Notes: generated by a model not told the origin, from the letters alone. Positions 15,550-24,770 are shown, counted from the stretch's first letter. The stretch: DNA of 49,440 bases from Pseudomonadota bacterium (GCA_963205165.1 CAUJJX010000019.1:1-49440); one strand, 5' to 3'. Translations and numbers: made by a program.

Positions 15550-16875
15550 TCAGGTCAGCGGCCTTCCGCTCGACGCCGGCCGGGTGGATTGCGGGTCTTC
15601 GAGGATGCGCAATTCGCGCTGCGGAAAGGGAATGCCGATGCCTTGCGCGCGGAAGGCGTCGAGGACGGCCAGATTCAGATCGGACTGCAGATTGGCGCGC
15701 CCCGCCTCCGGATCGTGGATCCACGCGAAGAACTGCAGATCGATGCCGCTCTCGCCGAAGCCCTTCAGGATCACCATGGGCGGTGGCTCCTGCTCGACCC
15801 GCGGATGCTTCGCCACGATCGACTCGATGAGTCGCATCGCGGCGCGAACGTCGGTGTCGTAGTCGACCTGCACGGCGCAGTCGATGCGCACCTTGCTGTC
15901 CGTGTACGAGTGGTTCACGACCGTCGACGTGATGACCGTCTCGTTGGGGATGATGTTCTCGGTGCCATCCTGAGATCGGACGACCACGTAGCGCGCCGTG
16001 AGCCGGGTCACTTCGCCGTAGCGGTTGTCGATGGTCACGAGGTCGCCCAGCTTCACGGATCCGTCCAGAAGGATCGCGAATCCGCTCACGTAGTTGGCGG
16101 CGATCTTCTGCAGTCCGAAGCCGAGGCCCACGCCGAGGGCGCCGCCGAAGACCGAAAGCACCGTGATGTCGATACCGACGAGTGCCAGGGCGGTGAGCAC
16201 TCCCAGGACGATCAGCACTGCCTTGATGAGTTTCGACACCACGACCCGCAGGCTCACGTCCAGGCGGCCGATCGCCATGAGGCGTCGCTCAGCGAGGCCA
16301 CCGAGCCAGAGCACGGCGAGCATCGTCACGACGACCGACAGCGATCCTTCGATCACGTTGAGCGCGGAGATGCTGTGCTGCCCGACCGGCAGGACGATCT
16401 CGTCGAGCGCCGCCCGGATGCCGGGCAGGACGCCGGTGATGTGGAGCACCGCGCCGGTCCACATGGTCCAGGCGATCGCGCGCTCGGATCCGCGAACCCA
16501 GTTGCCGGCGGGCAGGGCATGGCGCAGCACGTAGACGGTCACCCGGATGATCACGAGCGACGATGCCAGGGGTACCGCGATATCCAGCAGCCGGACGGGC
16601 ATCCACTGATTCAGTACGCCGCGTGCGCACATCAGGAACACGAACGCCAGGAACGGCAGGAGCACCCGCGCAGCGCCGGCAGCCGCACCCGGGCGATCGA
16701 TGCCGTCTTCGGGAAGCGGCGCCATGCGCTGGAGCATCGGCCGCAGCTGCCGCGCCCCGACCCACGCGAGTGCGAGGCTGACGGCGACGGCCCCCAGCTG
16801 CCACAGCATGGTGGTCGTCTCGGCCTCGCGGATCAGTTTCCCGAGGAGATTTCCGCCGTCGAGCAACGCGGTCAT
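15550..16875 (-). CDS. MscS-family mechanosensitive ion channel
   Basis: An inner-membrane channel of 441 residues that opens under membrane tension, protecting against hypo-osmotic shock. Six or so hydrophobic helices fill residues 20-270. The pore helix and lining carry the MscS signature: FGGALGVGLGFGLQKIAANY, then VSGFAILLDGSVKLGD and the beta domain TIDNRYGEVTRLTARYVVVR, NIIPNETVITSTVVNHS. It is larger than E. coli MscS (286 residues) through extra N-terminal helices and resembles the YbdG/YnaI-sized group. The start is the ATG at 16875, 11 bases after the preceding methyltransferase gene; the frame is open much further upstream, but only as a shadow of that gene. Probably co-transcribed with it. 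Confidence 0.9.
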   Translation of the reverse strand: MTALLDGGNLLGKLIREAETTTMLWQLGAVAVSLALAWVGARQLRPMLQRMAPLPEDGIDRPGAAAGAARVLLPFLAFVFLMCARGVLNQWMPVRLLDIAVPLASSLVIIRVTVYVLRHALPAGNWVRGSERAIAWTMWTGAVLHITGVLPGIRAALDEIVLPVGQHSISALNVIEGSLSVVVTMLAVLWLGGLAERRLMAIGRLDVSLRVVVSKLIKAVLIVLGVLTALALVGIDITVLSVFGGALGVGLGFGLQKIAANYVSGFAILLDGSVKLGDLVTIDNRYGEVTRLTARYVVVRSQDGTENIIPNETVITSTVVNHSYTDSKVRIDCAVQVDYDTDVRAAMRLIESIVAKHPRVEQEPPPMVILKGFGESGIDLQFFAWIHDPEAGRANLQSDLNLAVLDAFRAQGIGIPFPQRELRILEDPQSTRPASSGRPLT

Positions 16876-16886
16876 GAGCGACGCGG

Positions 16887-18143
16887 TCAGGCCGTGCGCT
16901 CCAGCACCGCCACGAAGAACCCGTCGGTGTCGTCGCGGTGGGGGAGCAGGTGCACGTACGGCCCGACCTCGGCGAACGGGACGCCTGCCTGGCGCAGCAT
17001 CTCGGCAGCGTCGACGACGGTCCAGTTCGGACGCTCGGCGAGGAAGGCTTCGACGACCGCCTCGTTCTCTTCCGCGAGCAGGCTGCACGTCGCGTAGATC
17101 AGGCGCCCGCCGATCTTCGGGAGGCGCGCAGCCGCCGACAGGATCGACCGCTGCTTCGCGCTGAGTTCGGCGATCGCGGTTTCCTGCTGGCGCCATTTGA
17201 TGTCGGGATTGCGGCGCAGCGTTCCGGTGCCGCTGCACGGCGCGTCGACGAGCACGCGGTCGATCTTGCCGGCGAGCCGCTTCACGCGGATGTCGTTCTC
17301 GGAATCGATGAGCTGCGGATGCACGTTCGACAGCCCCGATCGCTTGAGCCGCGGCTTCAGGTTCGTCAGTCGCCGCTCCGAGGTGTCGAACGCGTAGAGG
17401 CGACCGGCCGAGTGCATCAGCGCACCGAGCGCGAGCGTCTTGCCACCGGCGCCAGCGCAGAAGTCGACGACCATCTGGCCGCGTCGCGCATCGACGAGCA
17501 TCGCCACGAGCTGGCTGCCTTCGTCCTGCACCTCGACGTGACCGCCGACGAAGAGCGCGTGCTTCTCGAGCTGGGGCTTGTCCTTCAGGCGGATGCCCGC
17601 GGGCGACAGCGAGCACGGACGCGCCTCGATCTCGCTCGCGCGCAATGCGGCGAGGGCGTCCTCGCGCTTCGTCAGCAGCGTGTTCACGCGAAGATCGAGC
17701 GGCGCCGGTTCGAGCATCGAGCGGCCGAGTACCGCGAGCTCTTCTGCCGGGAACCGTGCGGCGAGCCGGTCGTAGATCCAGTCGGGCAGCGACATCGCGA
17801 CGGCAGGCGGCAGCGCTTCCTGATCGGCCTTCACACTGCCGAGCCATTCGGCTTCTTCACGCGAGAGCAACTCTTCCATGGAGCGCAGCGCGCGCTTCTG
17901 CACGATCGCGAGCCAGCCGAGGACGAGCTTGCGCGGCGCGCGGTCCGGCGCGAGATGCTGGAGGCGTCGCAGGTGACGCAGCACGCCGAATGCCGTCTCG
18001 GCGATGAAGGCACGATCGCGTGCGCCCATGGCGGGATGCTCGCGGAACCAGCCGCGGAGGACCGAGTCCGCCGGGTGCTCGAACCGCAGCAGCGTGCGGA
18101 CGGCGTCGGTGGCGGCGGAAATCTGTGACGATTTGAGATCCAA
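16887..18143 (-). CDS. RsmB/NOP2 family rRNA (cytosine-5) methyltransferase
   Basis: Transfers methyl from S-adenosylmethionine to C5 of a cytosine in RNA. It has 418 residues. An N-terminal NusB-like helical region spans residues 8-130. The Rossmann methyltransferase follows, with the SAM site VVDFCAGAGGKTLALG, VLVDAPCSGTGTLRRNPDIK (motif IV, one active Cys) and LIYATCSLLAEENE (motif VI, the nucleophilic Cys). The length and NusB-like part fit RsmB, which modifies 16S rRNA C967, but a second paralogue is common in this bacterial group, so the exact target is left open. The start is a TTG at 18143 with AGGA seven bases upstream. The gene follows the DUF3108 gene by 63 bases and precedes the MscS gene. 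Confidence 0.9.
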   Translation of the reverse strand: MDLKSSQISAATDAVRTLLRFEHPADSVLRGWFREHPAMGARDRAFIAETAFGVLRHLRRLQHLAPDRAPRKLVLGWLAIVQKRALRSMEELLSREEAEWLGSVKADQEALPPAVAMSLPDWIYDRLAARFPAEELAVLGRSMLEPAPLDLRVNTLLTKREDALAALRASEIEARPCSLSPAGIRLKDKPQLEKHALFVGGHVEVQDEGSQLVAMLVDARRGQMVVDFCAGAGGKTLALGALMHSAGRLYAFDTSERRLTNLKPRLKRSGLSNVHPQLIDSENDIRVKRLAGKIDRVLVDAPCSGTGTLRRNPDIKWRQQETAIAELSAKQRSILSAAARLPKIGGRLIYATCSLLAEENEAVVEAFLAERPNWTVVDAAEMLRQAGVPFAEVGPYVHLLPHRDDTDGFFVAVLERTA

Positions 18144-18206
18144 GTCGGGGTCCTGTTGTGCGCCGTGCCCATCGATCGTCCGGATCGGGTCGATCCGGAC
18201 CGGGCA

Positions 18207-18986
18207 CTACCGCGCGGTGAAATTGAGTTTGGTGACGTTCGAATCGAAGGCCGTGCCGTCCTTCTCGACGATGCGCACGCGTACCGGCAGGTTGTGATGC
18301 GCGATGGACAGCCAGAATTCGAAGCCGCGCTTGTCGTCGCCGGCCTGCACCTTCCGGTAGCGCAGCGTGTCGAGTTCGCCGAGCGGCGACCTGATGCGCT
18401 CCTGGCCGACGAACACGACGTCGTATTCCGGAAGCCGGCGTCCGTCGGTCACGTGGACGTGGAAGCCGCCCTTGCGCGGCGGTTCGACGAAGAAGAATGC
18501 GTACGTCAGGCTCGTCTGGTCGAGCGTGAAGGCCGGCAGCGGCACGGTCTCGCTGTCGTCGCCCTCCTCGAGACGCAGCGTGCGTCGGGTCCAGTCGAAG
18601 GTCGCGGTCTTCGGCGCCTTGCCCGTGCGCTCCTGGTGGAACGACAGCGGCTGGATGCCGGTGGCGGTCACGCGGCCGTGGCTTTCGCGCTTCTCGTCCA
18701 TGCGCTTGAACAGCCGGGCGACGCCCGCAGTGCGCGCATCGCTCGAGACCCGGTATTCCTTGCCGTCGAACTCGAATACATCGCGGCCCTCGCCGACGGT
18801 GATGCCGCGCGCCTCGACGTTGATGGTCATCTCGACGCGCATCGGGGCCTTCTCGACGCGCGCGAACCGCGGGGGAGCCGGCGCCGCCACGGACTGCGTG
18901 ACCGACGGTTTCACGATCTCGGCAGGGCCGGCGTTCACCGCCAGCGCCGTGGTTGCGAGGACGACTGCGAGCGCGAGGGATCTCAT
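18207..18986 (-). CDS. DUF3108 domain protein, secreted
   Basis: A protein of 259 residues with a signal peptide [20 protein letters not shown]. The mature part matches DUF3108, a periplasmic/outer-envelope beta-rich family of unknown function: RVEMTINVEARGITVGEG near the start, a middle reading PLPAFTLDQTSLTYAFFF, and LDTLRYRKVQAGDDKRGFEF near the end, finishing LPVRVRIVEKDGTAFDSNVT. The ATG overlaps the purN stop by four bases (18983-18986), so it is translationally coupled to purN. The purM-purN-DUF3108 order recurs in betaproteobacteria, but no link to purine synthesis is evident from the sequence; the coupling may simply be shared expression. Confidence 0.88.
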   Translation of the reverse strand: MRSLALAVVLATTALAVNAGPAEIVKPSVTQSVAAPAPPRFARVEKAPMRVEMTINVEARGITVGEGRDVFEFDGKEYRVSSDARTAGVARLFKRMDEKRESHGRVTATGIQPLSFHQERTGKAPKTATFDWTRRTLRLEEGDDSETVPLPAFTLDQTSLTYAFFFVEPPRKGGFHVHVTDGRRLPEYDVVFVGQERIRSPLGELDTLRYRKVQAGDDKRGFEFWLSIAHHNLPVRVRIVEKDGTAFDSNVTKLNFTAR

Positions 18987-19615
18987 GCGGGTTCCGGCGA
19001 ACGCAGGGCGGCGTCGGGTGCACTCGCCGCGGCCGGATTCACGACGCGCATCCCGCGGATCTCGATGCCACCCGCCAGGCACCAGCGGACGGCGGCCGGC
19101 AGCAGCCGGTGTTCCTGGACGAGCACGCGCGCGGCGAGGCGCGATTCGTCGTCGTCGTCGAGGATCGGGACGGCGGCCTGCGCGATGATCGGTCCGTGGT
19201 CGAGTTCGGCGGTGACGAAATGCACGGTGCAACCGTGGACACGGCAGCCGGCGTCGATGGCGCGGCGGTGCGTGTCGAGGCCGGTGAAGGCCGGCAGCAG
19301 CGACGGGTGGATGTTGATCAGCCGGCCCGCGTAACGGTTCGTGAATTCCGCTGTCAGGATGCGCATGAAGCCGGCGAGCACGACGAGGTCGGGCGTGAAA
19401 CCGTCGATGCACGCGGCGAGCGCCGCATCGAAGCTCGCGCGGTCCGGGTACTGGCGATGGTCGACGACGGCCGTCGCGACACCGGCGTCGCGGGCGATCG
19501 CGAGGCCGCCGGCGTCGGGCCGGTTGCTGATCACCGCGGCGAGCGGGATCCCGGCGGCGAGCAGCGCCTGCATGTTGCTGCCACGGCCGGAGATGAGGAC
19601 GACGATGCGCTTCAT
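18983..19615 (-). CDS. purN: Phosphoribosylglycinamide formyltransferase, folate-dependent
   Basis: Third step of purine synthesis: transfers formyl from 10-formyltetrahydrofolate to GAR, giving FGAR. It has 210 residues, the usual size. Recognisable are [16 protein letters not shown] at the N-terminus (phosphate binding), the catalytic region [20 protein letters not shown] with Asn, His and the loop, and the catalytic Asp in [10 protein letters not shown]. Its ATG overlaps the stop of purM by four bases and its own stop overlaps the DUF3108 start by four, so all three are translationally coupled. Confidence 0.96.
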   Translation of the reverse strand: MKRIVVLISGRGSNMQALLAAGIPLAAVISNRPDAGGLAIARDAGVATAVVDHRQYPDRASFDAALAACIDGFTPDLVVLAGFMRILTAEFTNRYAGRLINIHPSLLPAFTGLDTHRRAIDAGCRVHGCTVHFVTAELDHGPIIAQAAVPILDDDDESRLAARVLVQEHRLLPAAVRWCLAGGIEIRGMRVVNPAAASAPDAALRSPEPA

Positions 19616-20661
19616 GCGAGGAGCGTCTGGGCCTCGTCGCCGTTGCGGGCCCGGATGTCGCCGACGATCCAGGCGGTCTCGCCGGCGGCGTTCAGGTGGG
19701 CGACGGTGCGGTCGGCGTCGGCCGCCGAGACCACGAGGACCATCCCGATGCCGCAGTTGAAGACACGGTGCATCTCGGCGTCGGCGACGCGGCCCTGCGT
19801 CTGCAGCCACTGGAAGACCGGCGGGAGTTCCCACGAGGCAAGACGCAGATCGGCGACGACGTTCGCGGGCAGCACGCGCGGCACGTTCTCCGTGATGCCG
19901 CCGCCCGTGATGTGGGCGAGGCCCTTCACGGGCACGGTGCGCAGGAGATCGAGGACAGGCTTCACGTAGATCCGGGTCGGAGCGAGCAATGCCATGCCCA
20001 ACGGCCGGCCGTCGAAGTCCGCCGACAGGTCGGCACCGGAAACATCGACGATGCGGCGCACGAGCGAGTAGCCGTTGCTGTGCGGGCCGCTCGACGCCAG
20101 TGCGATCACGACATCGCCGGGGACGATCGACTTGCCGTCGATGATCGCCGAGCGCTCGACGGCGCCGACCGCGAAGCCGGCCAGGTCGTATTCGCCGTCC
20201 GGGTACATGCCGGGCATCTCGGCGGTTTCGCCGCCGATCAGGGCGCAGCCGGCCTGGCGGCAGCCTTCGGCGATCCCGCTGATGACCGCCGCCGCGGTGT
20301 CGACGTGCAGGCGACCGCACGCGAAGTAGTCGAGGAAGAACAGCGGCTCGGCGCCCTGCACGAGGATGTCGTTCACGCTCATCGCGACGAGGTCGATGCC
20401 CACCGTGTCGTGGCGGTCGAGGTGGAAGGCGAGCTTCAGCTTGGTGCCGACGCCGTCCGTGCCGGACACGAGCACGGGTTCGCGATAGCGCTTCGGCACT
20501 TCGAAGAGGGCGCCGAAGCCGCCGATGCCGGCGAGGACACCCTCACGCATGGTGGAGCGGGCCATCGGTTTGATGCGGTCGACGAGGGCATCACCGGCAT
20601 CGATGTCGACACCGGCGTCGCGGTAGGAGAGTCCGCCGACGGGCGGTTGGGACGAGCTCAT
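19612..20661 (-). CDS. purM: Phosphoribosylformylglycinamidine cyclo-ligase (AIR synthetase)
   Basis: Closes the imidazole ring of purines with ATP, turning FGAM into AIR. It has 349 residues. The family motifs are clear: [17 protein letters not shown] at the start, [47 protein letters not shown], the glycine-rich [14 protein letters not shown], and [16 protein letters not shown]. It is the first gene of the purM-purN-DUF3108 operon, divergent from hda, which it faces across 83 bases; this pairing of purM and hda is the common arrangement in beta- and gammaproteobacteria. Confidence 0.97.
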   Translation of the reverse strand: MSSSQPPVGGLSYRDAGVDIDAGDALVDRIKPMARSTMREGVLAGIGGFGALFEVPKRYREPVLVSGTDGVGTKLKLAFHLDRHDTVGIDLVAMSVNDILVQGAEPLFFLDYFACGRLHVDTAAAVISGIAEGCRQAGCALIGGETAEMPGMYPDGEYDLAGFAVGAVERSAIIDGKSIVPGDVVIALASSGPHSNGYSLVRRIVDVSGADLSADFDGRPLGMALLAPTRIYVKPVLDLLRTVPVKGLAHITGGGITENVPRVLPANVVADLRLASWELPPVFQWLQTQGRVADAEMHRVFNCGIGMVLVVSAADADRTVAHLNAAGETAWIVGDIRARNGDEAQTLLA

Positions 20662-20731
20662 GGGCGGGATCGAAGCGTGGGAAGGTCGCGGATTCTACCG
20701 GATGGGGCAGGGCCATCGAAGGTGCGCTTTG

Positions 20732-20737
20732 TATAAT
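20732..20737 (+). promoter_or_regulatory. Consensus -10 element of hda (predicted leaderless mRNA)
   Basis: A perfect TATAAT preceded by TTTG and followed by CGGGCCG. The hda ATG begins at 20745, only seven bases after the hexamer, so transcription would start at or next to the A of the ATG. No ribosome binding site is present. No -35 hexamer is seen at the expected place. Confidence 0.6.
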
Positions 20738-20744
20738 CGGGCCG

Positions 20745-21434
20745 ATGAAGCAGCTTGCACTAGGCCTCTCGATCGAGGCATCCCTCGGGATCGACGACTC
20801 CGTTGCCGGAAACAATGCGGAACTCGCGGATGCGCTCCGGCGTGTCGCGGGCGGCGAACCGGGCGAACGTGTCGTCTATCTCTGGGGCGACGATGGTTCC
20901 GGACGCAGCCACTGGCTGCGGGCCTGCGCGCACGATGCGAGCGCGAACGGTCACGAACTGATCTGGTTCGATCCCGACGACGAACCCTTCGACGGTCCGC
21001 CCGTCCATGCACGGACGCTCGTCCTCGCGGACGATGTGCATCTGCTCGACGTCGAGGGCCAGATCCGGCTGTTCACGCGCTGCAACCAGGTGCGGGCCAG
21101 CGGTGCCGCGCTCGTGGCGACGGGTCCGGTGGCGCCGGCGCGCCTCGCCGTCCGGCCGGACCTCGCGACGCGGCTTGCCTGGGGGCTCGTGTTCCAGGTC
21201 CAGCCGCTGCTCGATGCCGACAAGACGACGGCGCTGATCCGCCAGGCCCACGCCCGCGGCCTGCCGCTCGGCGACGACGTCGCGAACTATCTGCTCACGC
21301 ACTGGCGACGCGACCTGCCGTCGCTCGTCGCTGCCCTCGAAGCGCTCGACCGATCGTCGCTCGAGCAGCACCGTGCCCTGACGATCCCGCTGCTGCGGGA
21401 AGTCCTGCGCGACGAACTTCTTTCCCGCTCATGA
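20745..21434 (+). CDS. hda: DnaA regulatory inactivator Hda
   Basis: Works with the DNA-loaded sliding clamp to stimulate hydrolysis of ATP on DnaA after initiation, preventing re-initiation. It has 229 residues, close to the E. coli protein. The N-terminal QLALGL (residues 3-8) is in the place of the clamp-binding motif. The AAA+ part carries a Walker A region YLWGDDGSGRSHWL, where Arg replaces the Lys, as in other Hda proteins, and a Walker B-like LVLADDVHLLD. Domain III ends with the helical DLPSLVAALEALDRSSLEQ. It is DnaA-like but lacks the domain IV DNA-binding part. The stop overlaps the next gene by four bases. Confidence 0.93.
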   Translation: MKQLALGLSIEASLGIDDSVAGNNAELADALRRVAGGEPGERVVYLWGDDGSGRSHWLRACAHDASANGHELIWFDPDDEPFDGPPVHARTLVLADDVHLLDVEGQIRLFTRCNQVRASGAALVATGPVAPARLAVRPDLATRLAWGLVFQVQPLLDADKTTALIRQAHARGLPLGDDVANYLLTHWRRDLPSLVAALEALDRSSLEQHRALTIPLLREVLRDELLSRS

Positions 21435-22117
21435 ACATTTCCACCGGAAACGCATCGATGAAACTCGCCCTGTTCGATCTCGACAACACCCTGCTCGCCG
21501 GCGACAGCGACTTCGAATGGGCGCAGTACCTGATCGAGCAGGGCGTGCTGGATCGCGAGGTCTACGAGGCGCGCAACCAGCACTTCTACGACCAGTACCG
21601 CGCCGGCACGCTCGACATCCACGAGTTCCTCGATTTCCAGCTGAAGCCGCTCGCGCGGCATCCGCGGGTGCAGCTCGATCGCTGGCGCGCGGACTACCTG
21701 CAGCGGAAGATCCGCCCGATGATGACCCAGAAGGGGCGCGATCTCGTCGCGAGCCACGCGAACGATGCGCGGGCGATGGTCACTGCGACGAACAGCTTCG
21801 TGACGCGCCCGATCGCGAACGAGTACGGCATCGAGAACCTCGTCGCGACCGATCCCGAGGAACTGCCGTCCGGCGAGTTCACCGGCCGGGTGCAGGGCGT
21901 GCCGGCCTTCCGCGAAGGCAAGGTGACGCGCGTAGAGGCCTGGCTCGCCGAACGCGGGCTCGGCTGGGATTCCTTCCGGGAGTCCTGGTTCTACAGCGAT
22001 TCGCTGAACGACCTGCCGCTGCTGTCCCGGGTGACCAACCCGGTGGCCGTCGACCCGGACAAGACGCTCGAGGAACACGCGCTCGCCCACGGCTGGACCA
22101 TCATCAGCCTGCGTTGA
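21431..22117 (+). CDS. HAD-IB family phosphatase
   Basis: A haloacid-dehalogenase-type phosphatase of 228 residues, subfamily IB (related to phosphoserine phosphatase). Motif I is LALFDLDNTLLAGDSDFEW with the two catalytic Asp, motif II lies in MVTATNSFVTRPIA (Thr), and motif III/IV in WFYSDSLNDLPLL. The small-molecule substrate cannot be told. In betaproteobacteria this gene sits between hda and pcnB, as here. The first ATG overlaps the hda stop by four bases; a second at 21458 starts directly at the conserved MKLALFDLDNT and is equally possible. Confidence 0.88.
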   Translation: MNISTGNASMKLALFDLDNTLLAGDSDFEWAQYLIEQGVLDREVYEARNQHFYDQYRAGTLDIHEFLDFQLKPLARHPRVQLDRWRADYLQRKIRPMMTQKGRDLVASHANDARAMVTATNSFVTRPIANEYGIENLVATDPEELPSGEFTGRVQGVPAFREGKVTRVEAWLAERGLGWDSFRESWFYSDSLNDLPLLSRVTNPVAVDPDKTLEEHALAHGWTIISLR

Positions 22118-22196
22118 TCAATGCCGCCCGGCGCCGGTCCGCAACGACCGCTGCCGCGCAGCCCGGCACCGACCCGGGTGGCATGGAGCCCGTGCG

Positions 22197-22202
22197 TATA
22201 AT
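22197..22202 (+). promoter_or_regulatory. Consensus -10 element of pcnB
   Basis: TATAAT followed by CCGCGGCC, 46 bases before the pcnB ATG. The hexamer and its discriminator are nearly identical to those before uxaA (31303) and hda (20732). No -35 is recognisable. Confidence 0.6.
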
Positions 22203-22247
22203 CCGCGGCCTTCCCACCCGCAGTACATCACGAGACCGACCTTCCGC

Positions 22248-23639
22248 ATGATTCGCAAACTGTTCGACAAGGTGTTTTCCCGCGGCCGCAAGGCTGCCCC
22301 GGACAGGCACCCCGTCGTACCAGGGCCCAGCACCATCCCCGTCGGCCAGCATGGCGTGACCCGCGACCGCATCAGCAACAACGCCCGTCGCGTCACCGAC
22401 ACGCTGCAGAGTCACGGATACAAGGCATACGTCGTCGGCGGCGCCGTGCGCGACATCATGCTCGACCGCACTCCCAAGGATTACGACGTCGCCACCGACG
22501 CCACGCCGGAACAGGTGAACGCCGTCTTCCGGCGCTCCCGGATCATCGGTCGCCGCTTCCGGCTCGTGCACGTGATGTTCGGCATGGACACCATCGAGGT
22601 CTCGACTTTCCGCGCGAGCCAGGTGAGTGCCGACCACCACCAGCACAAGGACGAGCATGGTCGCCTCCTGCGCGACAACGTCTTCGGCGATCAGGCCGAG
22701 GATGCCGTCCGCCGCGACTTCACCGTGAACGCCCTCTATTACGACCCGTCCACGGAAGAGGTCATCGACTACTGCGGCGGCGTCCGCGATCTCGAGCACC
22801 GCACCCTGCGCATGATCGGTGACCCCGTCGAGCGCTACCGCGAGGATCCCGTCCGGATGCTTCGTGCCGTGCGGCTCGCCGCGAAGCTCGGTCTGAACAT
22901 CGAGCGCCACACCGAAGCCCCCATCCGCGAACTCGCGCCGCTGATGCAGAACGTCCCCGCGTCGCGGCTCTTCGAGGAGATGCTCAAGCTCCTGCTCTCC
23001 GGCCACGCCGTCGCCTGCGTCGAACGCCTTCGCTCGCAGGGCCTGCACCACGGTCTGCTGCCGATGCTCGACGTGATCCTCGAGCAGCCGCTCGGAGAAC
23101 GTTTCGTGATGCTGGCGCTGGCCCGCACCGACGAGCGCATCCTCGAGGACAAGGGCGTCTCGCCCGGATTCCTCTTCGCGGCGCTGCTGTGGCACGAAGT
23201 GCTCGCGGCCTGGAATGCCGCCAAGGACCGTGGCGTGCCACCGGTGCCGGCCATGCACGAGGCGATGGACCAGGTGCTGTCGGTCCAGGCCGAGAAGATC
23301 TCGATCCCGCGGCGCTTCGGCGTCGACATGAAGGAGATCTGGCTGCTCCAGTGGCGCTTCGAGCAGCGGTCGGGCAAGCGTCCGTATCGCGTGCTCGAGA
23401 GCCCGAAGTTCCGCGCCGGCTACGATTTCCTGCTGCTTCGCTGCGAGAGCGGTGAGGTCGATGCAGAAGTCGGCGACTGGTGGACCCGCTTCCAGGACGC
23501 CTCCGACGGTGATCGCGAGACGATGCTGCTGCCGCCCGACAAGGGCGCGCCGAAGAAGCGTCGCCGGCGTCGCCGCCCCGCGGACGCCGCGGGTGGTGAC
23601 GCACCGTCCCTGAACGGCCCCGAGGGCGGGGACGCGTGA
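22248..23639 (+). CDS. pcnB: Poly(A) polymerase I
   Basis: Adds A tails to RNA 3' ends, which marks them for decay. It has 463 residues. The nucleotidyltransferase core is KAYVVGGAVRDIMLDRTPKD with YDVATDATPEQ, giving the paired carboxylates. VEVSTFR, the DAVRRDFTVNALYYD segment and RMLRAVRLAAKLGL follow, and they, together with the length and a very basic C-terminus (KKRRRRRRPADA) that fits RNA binding, favour PcnB over a CCA-adding enzyme. A strongly basic N-terminal segment of about 25 residues is also present. The stop codon overlaps the GTG of folK by four bases. Confidence 0.92.
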   Translation: MIRKLFDKVFSRGRKAAPDRHPVVPGPSTIPVGQHGVTRDRISNNARRVTDTLQSHGYKAYVVGGAVRDIMLDRTPKDYDVATDATPEQVNAVFRRSRIIGRRFRLVHVMFGMDTIEVSTFRASQVSADHHQHKDEHGRLLRDNVFGDQAEDAVRRDFTVNALYYDPSTEEVIDYCGGVRDLEHRTLRMIGDPVERYREDPVRMLRAVRLAAKLGLNIERHTEAPIRELAPLMQNVPASRLFEEMLKLLLSGHAVACVERLRSQGLHHGLLPMLDVILEQPLGERFVMLALARTDERILEDKGVSPGFLFAALLWHEVLAAWNAAKDRGVPPVPAMHEAMDQVLSVQAEKISIPRRFGVDMKEIWLLQWRFEQRSGKRPYRVLESPKFRAGYDFLLLRCESGEVDAEVGDWWTRFQDASDGDRETMLLPPDKGAPKKRRRRRRPADAAGGDAPSLNGPEGGDA

Positions 23640-24139
23640 CCGGGGCGGTCTCCGCCTTCGTCGGACTGGGTTCCAATCTCGAGACGCCGGTCCGGCAACT
23701 GACCGAAGCCCTCGACGCGATCGCCCGCCTGTCGGGTACCACGCTCGTGCGCCGCTCCGCGTTCTACCGGACGGCGCCCGTCGGCATCATCGACCAGCCG
23801 GATTTCGTGAATGCCGTCGCGTGGGTGCGCACCGGGCTGGGTCCCCGCGAACTGCTGTCCGCGCTGCTGCACATCGAGTCCGATCACGGACGCGTGCGGG
23901 CGCTGCGCAACGGACCCCGCACACTCGATCTCGACCTGCTGCTGCACGGCGACGTGAACCTTCACGAGGCGTCCCTGACGATCCCGCATCCGCGCATGCA
24001 CGAGCGTGCCTTCGTGATGGTGCCGCTCGCCGAGATCGCGCCGGACGTCGAGATACCCGGCGTCGGCGTCGCACACGAGATCGCGGCCCGGCTGCACGAC
24101 GCGCAGCGCGTCGACAGGATCCCCGATGGAATGGCCTGA
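23636..24139 (+). CDS. folK: 2-amino-4-hydroxy-6-hydroxymethyldihydropteridine pyrophosphokinase
   Basis: Transfers pyrophosphate from ATP to the pterin in folate synthesis, just before dihydropteroate synthase. It has 167 residues, the normal length. AFVGLGSNLETPVRQLTEAL is the N-terminal signature, RRSAFYRTAPVG and DQPDFVNAV follow, and the signature with the metal-binding Asp pair is GPRTLDLDLLLHG, ending in IPHPRMHERAFVMVPLAEIAP. The GTG start is within the overlap with pcnB and the 3' end overlaps the deoxynucleoside kinase by 14 bases, so the whole run is one operon. Confidence 0.96.
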   Translation: MTGAVSAFVGLGSNLETPVRQLTEALDAIARLSGTTLVRRSAFYRTAPVGIIDQPDFVNAVAWVRTGLGPRELLSALLHIESDHGRVRALRNGPRTLDLDLLLHGDVNLHEASLTIPHPRMHERAFVMVPLAEIAPDVEIPGVGVAHEIAARLHDAQRVDRIPDGMA

Positions 24140-24770
24140 GCGGTTCCGGTACGTCGTCGTCGAGGGGCCGATCGGTGTCGGCAAGACGAGCCTCGCGCGG
24201 CGCCTCGCGACCGAGATCGACAGCGAACTCCTGCTCGAGGATCCGGGCTCGAATCCGTTCCTGCCGCAGTTCTACGAAAGTCCCGACCGGCACGCGCTCG
24301 CGACGCAGCTCTTCTTCCTGTTCCAGCGCATCGACCAGGTCCGGGCGCTGCGGCAGGGCGATTTCTTCCGCGGGGTGACGACAGCGGATTTCTTCTTCGC
24401 GAAGGACCCGTTGTTCGCGCAGCTCACGCTGGGCGACGAGGAGTTCGCGCTGTACCGGAAGATCCATGATCACCTCGCCCCGCAGGCGCCCGTGCCGGAC
24501 CTCGTGATCTACCTCCAGGCGTCGCCCAGGGTGCTCGCCGAACGGGTGCGGAAGCGGGGCATCGGCTATGAGCGCGGGGTCTCCGAAAACTACCTCGCGC
24601 GGCTGTCGGAGGCGTACAGCAGGTACTTCCACGAGTACACCGAGAGCCCCCTGCTGGTGGTCAACACCGAGGGCCTGAACCTGGTTGATCGGCCGGAAGA
24701 CTTTCGGTTACTGTTGCGCCGCATCATCGAGATGCGGGGCACGCGCGAGTTCTTCGGTCGCGGCGCGTGA
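24126..24770 (+). CDS. Deoxynucleoside kinase (dGK/dAK type)
   Basis: A salvage kinase of 214 residues in the deoxyadenosine/deoxyguanosine kinase family. The P-loop is VVEGPIGVGKTSLARRLA, and the family segments ELLLEDPGSNPFLPQFYE, LFFLFQRIDQVRAL and LVIYLQASPRVLAERVRKRG (with the Arg-rich lid) are all present. It should phosphorylate a deoxynucleoside at 5' with ATP. Its place between folK and panB is the usual one in betaproteobacteria. It overlaps folK by 14 bases and is followed after 70 bases by panB. Specificity among purine and pyrimidine deoxynucleosides is not readable. Confidence 0.92.
   Translation: MEWPERFRYVVVEGPIGVGKTSLARRLATEIDSELLLEDPGSNPFLPQFYESPDRHALATQLFFLFQRIDQVRALRQGDFFRGVTTADFFFAKDPLFAQLTLGDEEFALYRKIHDHLAPQAPVPDLVIYLQASPRVLAERVRKRGIGYERGVSENYLARLSEAYSRYFHEYTESPLLVVNTEGLNLVDRPEDFRLLLRRIIEMRGTREFFGRGA

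Noticed and set aside
16876..17847. An N-terminal extension of the MscS channel that would make a 765-residue protein
   Set aside because: It overlaps the methyltransferase gene in another frame and reads as Arg/Ala-rich noise; the channel starts naturally at 16875.
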